Of a DNA stretch of 64,000 bases, positions 33,300 to 44,074 are shown one piece after another (position 1 is the stretch's first letter; the number at the start of each line of letters is the position of its first letter). The translations under genes and the position numbers were made by a program. The DNA is from Cryptomeria japonica. Its lineage: Eukaryota; Streptophyta; Pinopsida; Cupressales; Cupressaceae. A model generated the notes under the pieces. It had not been told where the DNA came from, did no database searches, and worked only from the letters and a program-made list of their open reading frames with translations. The stretch lies in assembly GCF_030272615.1 (NCBI RefSeq), contig NC_081408.1, positions 63,236,614 to 63,300,613 of the forward strand, written 5' to 3'.

Positions 33300-34185
33300 T
33301 GTTGGCATATGGACACTCCAATGAGACATTGTGTGTGATTGAAGGTTTTGTTATTGATGGCAACCTTGCAATCCTATGGCACTGGCAAAACATTATACTG
33401 GCAAAGCATTACACAGGCAACCTTGCAATCCTATGGCACTGGCAAGACATTATACCGACAAAGCATTACTCAAACAAAACAGTGCTCCGGCATCAACAAA
33501 ATCAATCTACACCGGCACTAGCACAAAAGATGTACACCGGCACAGAAGGAAATATGTATACCGGCACAGAGGCTGACAAGATTTTTGATATGTAATATTT
33601 TGTTTATCATTGTAAGCTGACTTGGCAAATTGTAAAATGACTCTTGTATATAAAAGAGATCATTGTAGGCATTTGTAGGATATGGATAGAAAGCAATAAA
33701 TAAATTACAAGGCAGACCTAATGTGCAAATTATAGGTCGAGGGTATATGAAAAGAACAGAGCAAGAACTGGTACTGAATCTAGCATTGAAGATACTATTG
33801 TAAAGCAATACAGAATATTGGATTTGTGTAAATCCTCATTGTAAGTTAGTGTGACTTCTTATTGAGCAGTGAGCTCTAGGCAGTTGGCCTTCCTGCATGT
33901 GCAGGCCCCTATTGTAAGTAATATTCTCTTATTGGCCAGTAAGTGAATATTGTTGGTCACAAATCCCACCAAGGTTTTTCCCACACCGGGTTTCCTCATT
34001 AAACATCTTGTGTTATGGTGTTCTTTTCATGTGGATGCTTTTGATTCTATTATTTGCATTAATTCTTGCATATCGGTATACTGTTACTTTATATTCTGCA
34101 TATTCAATTTTAAGAAAATTTCATAACCGATCAGATACTGATTCACCCCCCCCCCCCCCTCTCAGTATTTGTGGGAACCCTAACA
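33300..34185 (+). repeat. Copia-4 3' LTR
   Basis: 886 bp, TGTTGGC to CTAACA, then AGGAA duplication. The 51-bp difference in length from the 5' LTR is mostly one missing 57-bp unit, offset by an expanded C-run near 34146-34159. Confidence 0.9.
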
Positions 34186-34190
34186 AGGAA

Positions 34191-35838
34191 TAGATACATA
34201 AGCAATCATCAAGACACCAACCACATGTCTAAATAAGTCCATCGATGCATAAATCAAAATGCAAGTCTAGGAGGGACACTAGAACATTTCTAGCCCATGC
34301 CAATTAGCTAGCAAGAAGCTAACAAAAAATAGGTAGGTATTTTTAATTGTTATAGTTTAGGGAAAAGTCATATCTTATACCTTTAGTTGGGGTGTTGGAA
34401 GTGGAAGGAAATTCATATCATACAGGTATGTGGAATGGAATAAGTATAAAAGCAAAGTCCTAAAAATAAATACAAAGTTTGTGAATGCTAGTGATTGAGG
34501 ATCAAACTTGCCTTATGATAGGTACCAAGGTGAAGGGAATGGTAAAACTTTAGCTCTAAAAGAAAAATCCTAATTTGACATGATCAATGAGGTTTTAGGA
34601 AATCATAGAGGTTATGCAAGGAAAATACAAAAGAAGAGAAATATGAAACCTTTACTTTAATAAACACTTAATAAGAATACATAAGAGAATGGGACTTGAG
34701 TTGTAACCAAATAAAGTAATTAGTTAGTGATGATTTACTTTCCTATTCCAAAACATTGGAATTGTTTTGATCAATGACCAAGATAATGGGATGAAGATGG
34801 AGGGCCCAATTTGGGAAAGGGAAACCTAATGAATTGATAAAAGGTAAAGTAATTAAGCATTTTAGTGGAAATGATGAGGGTTATGGATTAGAGATGCAAT
34901 AAGAGTGGTATTAGTGGAGGAAAAAAAATTATACCTTGATGATGAAACTTTTACAACATAATGATATGAAATGCCAGAAAGTGGGTGAAATGCATGTGGC
35001 ATCAAAGGAAACACTATGAGTTTGTAGCTCTAATAAAACATGGTAAACATGTATACAAAACACACCATAGTTAGAATATAGTTAAGTGGGGTTTTAGCTT
35101 TAATAGTACACACAAGGGTTCATACTTAAGAAAAACATAAAAACTAAAGGAATATATAAACACTTCTTGATTTGATTATAAACAAGACTATAAGGACCCA
35201 AAGTGAACAAATGAAAAAGGACTCAATAAAAAAATAAGACTAAAATATTGAGCCCCGATAGTTCCATAAATCCTTATCCTCTCATAACAGCCAAACTAGC
35301 CCCTTAAGTAGCAATGAGAATTTAGAAAAATAGAGTTAGATAACTTGACATGAAAGTTCAAATAGGTTATCAACATAATTTCAAAAATATGTAAGAAAAA
35401 AATTTGTAGCAAATTAAATACAGTTTCTAAGCTATAGCATCCTAAAATTGCACACCCTTTGCAATTTTGACTACATTTGGGTCCTCACCTTAGTGTTTGC
35501 ACCCCTAGGCCTAATTGGGACTTGATTCTACTCATATCACTCAAGTACAACTATATTTTTTTTTTGCACCAATTGGGCACCTTGTCCTAGACCCAAAAAA
35601 GGGTAGGACCAAGGAGTGGTGCCTTGTTCCTCAATAGCATCATGGCACCATGCCACGGTCCTCCCTATTTGGGTCCTAATTTAAACCCTTTTTTCCATTT
35701 CAAATTTAAGTGAGAATCCCAACCTCATGTGGGCTCATGTAAAAAAAATAGCATGTCCTTCGATGAGAAAGTATAAAAGGAGGCTTTCCCCTCTCATTTT
35801 GATATACATTTGAATAAAGGCATAAGATATGTACATAC
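34191..35838. other. Unassigned repeat DNA between Copia-4 and Copia-5
   Basis: Non-coding. Continues the left flank of Copia-4 and resumes after Copia-5 at 53300. The last 70 bases before Copia-5 look like a promoter region (TATA at 35772), so this may be the U3 part of an older LTR. No coding support. Confidence 0.45.
35772..35778 (+). promoter_or_regulatory. TATA box candidate of an older element
   Basis: TATAAAA in GTATAAAAGGAGG, followed about 25-40 bases later by a pyrimidine-rich stretch. A classic plant core promoter layout, cut 60 bases downstream by Copia-5. Confidence 0.4.
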
Positions 35839-36934
35839 TGTTAGGACTTGGAGGCAACTAAGAGCGGGGGGGGTGAATCAGTTGTCAATTACTTTCAGCC
35901 CAAATATAATTTAATCAAACTTGATACTTAATACCAGTAAACTAAACTTAATGTTGGTTGATAGATTAGTAGTTAATATTAATACCGGTGAAACTCAATG
36001 CATAAAATAGAAAGAGAAACAATATCCACAACACATAACACAAAGATTTTAACGTGGAAACCTTATAAGGGGAAAAAACATGGTGGGAAACCTTACCCAC
36101 AATCAGATGATACTACTACAGATAGTATGTGTATACAAATGGGGTCTCTACATGCAGGAAGGCCAACCGCCTAAAGCTCACTGCTCAATCACAAAATAGG
36201 AGTCACACTGACTACAAATGGATGGTTAAATCCAATGATAATGTATTGCTCCAAGTAGCATCTCCAATGCTGGATTTAGTATCAATTAAGCTCCGATAAT
36301 CACCTTCAATCCATCCTTGAACCTTCTCTATGGTCTACTCATATGATCTTCAATATTCTCACACACCATGATAAAATACCTATACCATATGTCATTGTCT
36401 TCCTTCTCCCTACTACATCATCTCATAAATGAGATCTTACATATATACCAAAACCTAAGGACCAAATGTGTATGTCGGCTAACTAAGAATATTACATTTA
36501 AACCAATTACAAATAATTGAGGATGTGATGCATCATGTCAGCTCAATGGATTTACAACGATATCCAATTAATGAAATCATCTCCATAATGTGTCATGCTG
36601 ATCTAGAATAGATAATGCATCCCTGTCCATAGCCTAGACCAATTTTCTGGTAACAACAAATATGTCAACCTGATTAGACCAATAACTAGAATAGAAAATC
36701 CAAGTGTCCAAACCATGTCTTTGACATAACCAAGTGATCTCCAGATGATAACAAGTCATCCTTAGTGTCGGTGAACAATATAACCTCCTGGTGAATGATA
36801 TACCGATGACTGTGCATAAGTCACTAAACTTGCCGATGAACATAATGTGTCAGTTCAAAATAACCAAAGATCTTCAGAAGAATAAGGGTTGACATCAATT
36901 ATAAAACCAATGCAACACATCCATAATATCAACA
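35839..36934 (-). repeat. Copia-5 3' LTR
   Basis: Plus orientation TGTTAGGACTTGG to ATATCAACA. Shares the G-run and the GTGGAAACC/GGGAAACCTTACCCAC block with the Copia-2 LTRs but is clearly diverged from them. Confidence 0.88.
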
Positions 36935-37360
36935 ATCTCCCCCTTTGGCATTGATGGAAACACAAGATGGAATAACATCTAAGTGCCAAAACAGAATGCC
37001 AAAAACCAAAAACCAACAATCTCTAGAATAGATCAATACCAGAAATCAAAATACAAATGTAGAGAGTATATGTCTCTCCCCCAATGAATAATCTCTCTCT
37101 CCCCATAGGATAATGTTTTTCCATATATTTCTCTCCCCCTTTGACAACAAATGTCAAAGAAATACAAATACCAGAACATACAATCAACTCATAAAATCAA
37201 TTACAATAACCAATTGTTATAACCAACTACTCCCCTTGAGAAGTATCTCTCCTTTATCAAAGCTAGGAAAAAGGTTTCTCTATTATTTCTGTCAGTTTGA
37301 TGCCAATCATCAACTGTCTAAGTCTCTACTGGTGAGGGTATTACCCAAAGCTACTCTCTG
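36935..37360 (-). other. Copia-5 3' untranslated region with polypurine tracts
   Basis: Minus strand tracts: CCAAAGGGGGAGAT touching the LTR (36935-36948), CAAAGGGGGAGAGA near 37128-37142, and CAAGGGGAGTAG near 37228-37239. Confidence 0.7.
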
Positions 37361-37830
37361 CAATATTCAAAAGTTTCCTTAGGAAAAGGCTTAGTAAAGA
37401 TATCTGCAATCTGCTCTTTAGTATTCACATAAACCAATCTCACTTCTTTTGCTTCAACATTCTCTTTCAGAAAATTATATTTGATAGAAACATGTTTAGT
37501 CTTAGAGTGAAATACCAGATTCTTAGATATATCAATTACTATTGAATTATCACAATAAATGATTATAGGTTTTTTGCATTATACCTTTATTTCCTTCAAC
37601 ATTTTTTTAATCCATAATACTTGAGTACAATTAGTTGCTACTGCAACATATTTTGATTCTAGTGTTTATAATGATGTACAAATTTGTTTCTTTCTCAACC
37701 ATGAAATCAATTTGCTACCAAGAAAGAATGCCCCATCGGTGGTGCTCTTTTTGTCATCGTTGTGCCTTGTAGATACCAAAAAATCCTTTTCACTGCTGAT
37801 TCATGATTTTCTTTAGGATTACTCTAAAAT
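37361..37830 (-). pseudogene. Copia-5 RNaseH, broken
   Basis: Minus-strand remnant homologous to 17156-17700 of Copia-2. Recognisable pieces include the segment before the end (VNTKEQIADIFTKPFPKETFEYC, read at about 37362-37430) and the HSKTKHVSIK-type segment near 37480-37510. Stops and a deletion near 37757 break it. Confidence 0.65.
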
Positions 37831-38700
37831 CTTGAAACAATACATACTACATTCATTATATCAGGTCTTGTTTGTGTCAAATACAGTAAACCTCCAATCA
37901 TAGATTTATATCAAGTCGGATTAATAGGAGTTGAATCATCCTTCAATGTCAATTTATCAGTTGTAATCATAGGAGTACTTACCAGTTTAGAGTTTTCCAT
38001 ACCAAATTTTTTTAATAGTTCCTTCAAGTACTTTGTTTGACATATGAATATACCATTATTAGTCTATGAAATATGCAATCCTAAAAAGAATTTTATCTCC
38101 CCAATAATAGATATTTCAAATTCTTCCTGCATCTTATTAGCAAAGTCTTTACATAATCCATCTTCTCCTCCAAATATGATATCATCAACAAAAACTTCAA
38201 TAACCAAGATGTCATCATTAGTCACTTTGAAATATAAGTTGCAGTCAGCATTACCTTTAGTGTAACCAAGCTTCAAAAGATATTTGTCTAATCTAGCATA
38301 CCAAGCTCTAGGAGCTTCATTCAATCCATACAAAGCTTGACTTAATCTACAAACCATATCTTTATCATTTGTCAATGAAAATCCATTAGGTTGTTCAATG
38401 TAAACTTCCTCTTCAAGCTCACCATTCAGAAATGCACATTTTACATCCATTTGATATACTTTAAAGTTCTTGTGAGCTAACACAAGAAATAATCTGACTG
38501 CCTCAATTCTATCTATCGATGCAAAGGTTTCATTGTAATCAATTCTCTCTTTCTATGCATATCTTTTACACACTAATCTTGCTTTGTTTCTGATTACCTT
38601 ACCACCTTAATTAAGTTTATTTCTGAATGCCCATTTAGTTCCAATAAATATTTTTTCTTTAGGCCGAGGAACCAATGTCAATGTATTGTTCTTTTAAATT
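37831..38700 (-). pseudogene. Copia-5 reverse transcriptase, broken
   Basis: Clean piece 38064-38483: VYQMDVKCAFLNG with the first catalytic Asp kept, ALYGLNEAPRAWY, VFVDDIIFGG with the DD pair, FFLGL. Upstream residues (TKWxFxNKL type, near 38590-38640) and the downstream thumb are present but interrupted. Catalytic residues are better preserved than in Copia-2, yet stops flank the domain on both sides. Confidence 0.85.
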
Positions 38701-39572
38701 TGTTCTAATTCATCTTCCATAGCTTTAATCCAATGTTTATCTTCACATGCCTCAATAATAGATGTTGGATCAATTTGAGAAATTAAACATACCTCTTCAT
38801 TTCCCAATCTTCCTCTTTTCATAACACCTTGATACTTATTCCCAATTATCTGACTTTCAGAGTGATTTCATCTTTCATACTTGGGTGTGTTCACTTTTTG
38901 TTGTTCTTCAGTCATTGTGAAATTATTTGATGATGCCAGTACAACTGGATCCACATTCTGTACTGGTGCACTATGTATAGGTTCATTTATGATCATCTCA
39001 ACTGTCGGTTCAGAATCCATAGACCTTGAATTTCCTCTAAATTGTTTATCAATCTTCACATTTGCACTCTCAATGATTTTCTCTAATATTTTATTAAAAC
39101 ATATATATGCCTTGCTCAAGATGAATAACCAAGAAATATTCCTTCATCACTTCTAGGATCAAATTTACCAATATACTCATATCTCCTAATGTAACATTTT
39201 CTTCCAGATATTCAAATGTATTTAAGAGTGAAAGTATTACCAAACCATAGTTTATAAGGGGTCTTACTGGTTTCACCTTTGATGTGAACTTTGTTAAAAG
39301 TGTAAACCATCATATTCACTGCTTCTCTCCAGTACACATGAGGTAGATTTTCTTCTAATATCATGCTTCTAGCTGCATCCAGAATAGTTTTGTTCTTCCT
39401 TTCCAAAACTCCATTTTGTTGAGGTGTTTGAGGTGCTGATAGTTGTCTTCTGATTCCATTCACTTCACAAAATGTATTAAACTCCTTAGATGTAAATTCT
39501 CCTCCTTGATCTGATCTTAAACATTCAATTTTCTTATGAGTTTCATTCTCTACCATCGCCTTGAATAGTTTG
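38701..39572 (-). pseudogene. Copia-5 integrase, C-terminal half and linker to RT
   Basis: 39212-39556 encodes CLRSDQGGEFTSKEFN with the second catalytic Asp, QLSAPQTPQQNGVLERKNK with the Glu, and TPYKLWFG. 38868-39119 is the linker toward RT (DKQFRGNSRSMDSEPTVEM). The N-terminal half lies at 50541-50830 because the pol-less element entered between the first and second catalytic Asp. GTTTG at 39568-39572 is the duplicated target. Confidence 0.85.
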
Positions 39573-41150
39573 TGTAGCGTAGAAATTAGGAATCATCAAA
39601 ACAAGTAGATCAATCAAAACACTAAACATGATAACTTAATCAAAAGAACTCTCATTGAAATGAACCTAATTCAAAAGCACATTCAATAGAGGCACAAAAA
39701 CAAAGCATTTAAAAGAAAATGTCATGCAAACCATATAACAATTCAGATGCTTCTTCCATGCGGCTCCATTGTTGTTCTTTCCTCTTCAATGGGTTTGTGG
39801 ATCTCACCTACAAGTGCTCACACAATTGAAAGCAAAAAGCTCAAGAGTACTAGAAGCAAAAGTTCGGTAGTTTGATAGAAATTCGGGATTAAGGATTCGA
39901 AGGATTTGATTTGATTGAAAATCATCCAATTTATAGAAGAATTGGATAAGTGACAAGATTAGCATGATGCAATTCAAATGGAAATTGCAAATCAATATGA
40001 CAAATTATGACAAATTATGCACTTTCCATGCACAATTTGATTGATTGACAATTTGATGACAAATTATGACACATTCTATGTCAAATTGATTGATTGTCAA
40101 TTATGACAATTTATGACAAATTGAAATGTCATTCCCATAGAATTAGGAGATGAAATAGGAGGGAAAAGAAATTAGAAATTAAGAAAATACGAAATTGAAA
40201 TTGATGACAAATTAGGAATTTAGAAATTGAAAGAAATTAGAAATTAGGATTTAGTGAATTAATCAATAATTTTTCATTTATTAATTAATTCACTCACAAA
40301 GAGGAATAATTAGCCAATTAAATGAATATTTAATTGTAATGAGGAAACTTAGGATAAATAAGTAATTTATTTAATCCTAAAGGAAGAAATGACAAATTAG
40401 GTTAAATGAATAAATCATAAAACCCTAGAAGACGAATTAGAAATGCGAAAATGACAATGAGGTCTTGATTGAAGATAATTAATGTCATGATTTTGAATTG
40501 ATAAATGACCAATGCGACAAAATGATTTGATAAATGCGCCAATTGACGAGGAACAATGACAAATTGATCCAAATTGACATAATTGAGACAGACAATGATC
40601 GATAGCGAAATGATCGCAAAATGACGAGATCGACAAGAGGACAAGAATCGACGACAAAATAGATTGCAAGATGACAAGATTAACAATGACCACGATCGAT
40701 GACAAATCGATCGTGAAATGACAAAATTAAACATGACAATGATCGAACAATGACAAATTGATCGCATGATGAGAAGATTGAAGGATTGATGATAAATCAA
40801 CAAGATTGATAAGAGGACAATGATCGATGACAAATCGATCGCAAGATTGACAGGATTGATAAAGAGGACAAAACCCTAATTAGGATTGACAATGTCCAAA
40901 ATGATGACAAATTAGCATGCTCATAAGATAAAATCGATCAAAATCATGACTGGATAATGTTGTCTACAAGACCAAATTCGAGGACGAGATGATTGAATAA
41001 TGTAGAAGAATGACTCGATGTTCGCAAAATGATAAAAACCAAGTGCGTGACATAGGAGAAATGTTAATGCGATGTAAAAACCTAAAATGAGGCAATGCGC
41101 AAATGTTAAAGTATGACCTCGCAAGCGTTGACCATTTTTGGGTGTCTACA
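39573..41150 (-). repeat. LARD-like element 3' LTR
   Basis: 1578 bp. Central part (about 40530-40870) is a degenerate array around GACAAATCGATCGCAAGATTGAC. Holds AAACCCTA motifs near 40432 and 40862. The 10-bp excess over the other LTR is largely an extra ACAAATTATG near 40009. Confidence 0.9.
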
Positions 41151-44074
41151 TTTTGCCCCTCTTTGAGACAATGTGATTCTGAGCGTTGTTTCAAAGAACA
41201 ATAACAAAAATGCCCCAGACAATAATAATGACATATGCATGCCCCCTCGAGGAATTGGCCGGAAACATGCGGAAAAGAGGCCAATTGATCGATAAAAATG
41301 ATAGGATCGAACAGACTGACAATCGGAGATCGGATGCATGAAGGACAAGCAATGTAAGGTGCACAAGACCACGACCAACATAAGATGGAGAGGATGCACA
41401 TCCATCTATGCAATGACAAAGAGCTATAAATGGGACCAAGAGGGTGAAAATTGCTCATTTGCACTAGCTAAAGAGGAGGATTTGTTGCTCTGGACAAGGA
41501 CACTTGCAGATAGATGGCGAACATTCCAATGGCGGATCACCTCGGAGAACGTGTACGCACATTCAGATGACCGGAGGATGCAGGAGCAGCGGTATTTATC
41601 TCGAAAACCCATGTTTTGAATTTCATGAATTTAACACGTTTGCGGGACATTGCGGGGATGAGGAGGACAGAGGGAGAACCCAGTGACAGAGGCACGTGCT
41701 CTGTACAGACAGTGGACATTATGTAGCTTGATATTATGTAGTCAGCCTGCGGGCCATACTTAGGACAGACAGTCCGATTTTGTACTCCGACATGATTGCG
41801 ATATGTGATATGCATCAATATGATGGATGCTATATGTTATGACTTATGTTTTATGCATGTATGGATAACTTATGTACTGGTTTATGAACATGTATGGATG
41901 CATTTTTATGTATTTTTGATGTATTGATGAAATGAAATGGATAAATATTGGACGTAATGCTTGATGCAAATGCAAATGTACTAACCAAATGGATGTAGGA
42001 CGCAATATGTATGTTTGGAGATCAGAGCACTAGACCGAACTGACGATCCGACCGGACGGAAGAAGTGGTAGTAAGAAGAAATGAATGAGACAAAGGACAG
42101 TTGAAGAAAAACTTGCTTTCAGTAATGCACTTTGTAGGTGAGAACCTTTATTTTTATTTAGCAAAATGGATGCGTAGCATCATGGCATTGAAGGCCAGAG
42201 CTGAAATGCAACCCTTTTTGCAAAAGACAGACACAGCATAGACAAACGACAATCACAATCAAAAAAGAAAAGGATCATGAACCATCTCGGTCACTCTAAA
42301 TCACTCAGTGACATCATCGAGCAACATAGGAACATGATCGAAGCCAAAGATAAATCAATTAAAAAGATAAGATGCACAAATTCCAACAAATCAAACAAAC
42401 ATCTTGATCTTCATTGTCAAAAGTTGAAAGTGCTGATAGGACGATCATGCTGTCTGGTTTCAGGACATGTGGTACCCCGTCTAAGACAGGACACAGTCTG
42501 GTTTCGAGTATACCACACCCTGTATAAGACCCATGATAATAAGAACAAGGACAAAGGATTTTGATGTTGATGTGCGATTGATATGACAGTTTGGATCAGT
42601 TTGAGTGTTTGGTTTGAGTTGAAAAAGTTCATCTGGTTAAAGCATGATTTCATTAAAGCGTAGCGTATGATTGCGAGTCGTTGGATGTATACTCGGTGAG
42701 CTGTCTCTGCATAGGGGGGTTATTTATTGCAAAATGCGTGTTTTTGGATTTTAATGTTTTACAATTTTTTTGTTTTCATTTTTTCAGGACTTGATTTTAT
42801 TTTTAGAAATTTTTTCAGGACCTTATTTGATTTTTATGAATTTTTTCAGGACATTATTCAATTTTTATGATTTGTTCAGGACATTTTTCAATTTTTATGA
42901 TTTGTTCAGGACATTTTTCAATTTTTATGATTTGTTTAGGACATTTTTCAATTTTTTAGGATTTTTTTGCAGGACATTTTTCAATTTTTTTTTTGAATTA
43001 TTTCAGGACGTTTTTTAAATGTTTTATGATCTTTTCATGACATTGTTTGATTTTTTTATTTTTTTTATGATTTATTTTAGGACATTTTCCAATTTTTTTG
43101 GATTATTTCAGGACATTTTTGCAATTTTTATGATTTTTTTTTTTTTTTCATGATTTTTGCATGACATTGTTTGATTTTTATGATTTTTGCCCCCAGTGTC
43201 TAGCAAGGCAAGGAATATGACAGGTGAATAAATAGGCTTGCTGAAATGATGGTGGATAGAGGGAAGACAAAGGCCTTGTATTATGGAGACAATACGGATG
43301 CAATTTCCAAGGGCTATTGCATGATGGGACAAAAGATTGGATATGACAATGTAAAGTAGGAACATGGCATGATGGACATGTCAAGAGGTTTTTGAAACCA
43401 TGTTTAAATTTTACGTCCTTATGTCAAATCAAGATCAAGGAATGAAAATGAGTGTATGGATAGTGATAAGATATGGATAGGATAAGCAAGACCAAGAATG
43501 GATAAGGGACATGGACTGAAGGTCGGGATTGGCTAAGGGATAGTGGCAGAAAGTTGCAATAAGATAGGGAATATGGATGAAATGTTCTAATAAGCAAATG
43601 GATAAAGACCAAAAGCTATGATAGACTGAAAGCTGCAAACAAGATGCATGATGCTCATGATGATCCTCAGCCTTGTCAAGATCAAAGGTGGAAAGGGAAA
43701 TTGGACATGAGGGACAATAGGATATGAAGGGTAATGACAGGGGTTCGATAGGATAATGGAACAATGAAGGACAAAAGGATATGAAGGAGGAAATCTGCCC
43801 CCAAGTGTGGTGTGCAAGAAATTCATAGATTACACATGATGCCTGTTTGCCAGGTTTTCACCACGGTACTTGCCCAAGGTGCCTGTTTGCCAGGTTTTCA
43901 CTAGTGGACTTTTTCAAGAGAAGATGGACACATGATAGGGAATGAAAGAAGGACTCAAACATCTTTTTCTTTGGATAGTAGCCTTGAAAAAAATGGACGA
44001 TGACCTTTAAAAGTATGCTCAAAGACGTTGGTAGGATAAGGACATGGAAAAAGAGATGAGACTAAGGCGAGGAT
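41151..44074 (-). other. LARD-like element 3' untranslated region
   Basis: 2.9 kb between ORF and 3' LTR. No supported gene; the ORFs here are short and low-complexity. Holds the polypurine tract (41151-41164), the 30-bp minisatellite (about 42780-43180) and a 22-bp direct repeat (GCCTGTTTGCCAGGTTTTCA at 43831-43905). Confidence 0.7.
42780..43180. repeat. 30-bp AT-rich minisatellite
   Basis: About a dozen degenerate copies; the cleanest unit reads AGGACATTTTTCAATTTTTA plus TGATTTGTTC, three times near 42868-42958. Confidence 0.8.

Larger units (their letters stand above)
27408..34185 (+). mobile_element. Copia-4: pol-less Sirevirus-like element with ORF1 and unknown ORF2
   Basis: 6778 bp with the 5-bp duplication AGGAA at 27403-27407 and 34186-34190. 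LTRs of 937 bp (27408-28344) and 886 bp (33300-34185) start TGTTGGC and end AACA. Initiator-Met primer site after the 5' LTR; two polypurine tracts before the 3' LTR. The internal region of 4955 bp holds a coiled-coil/zinc-knuckle ORF1 and a large unknown ORF2, but no protease, integrase, RT or RNaseH. Copia-6 (57611 onward) has the same plan, so this is a family and not a one-off deletion. Mobilisation in trans by Sirevirus-like relatives is inferred. Confidence 0.9.

Noticed and set aside
40530-40870. Spaced repeats in the LARD-like LTR considered as a CRISPR-like array
   Set aside because: Repeats are degenerate and irregularly spaced, and the setting is a plant retrotransposon.
40402-41818. 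Hydrophobic-looking minus ORFs in and next to the LARD-like LTR (also 49792-50593)
   Set aside because: They arise from AT-rich LTR sequence with repeated GACAAAT/ATCGAT words; composition mimics membrane proteins but no start context or domain supports them.
43108-43826. Minus-strand ORFs of 60-110 codons beyond the LARD-like ORF
   Set aside because: Low-complexity, overlapping in different frames, and placed in the 3' untranslated part. I cannot support them as genes.
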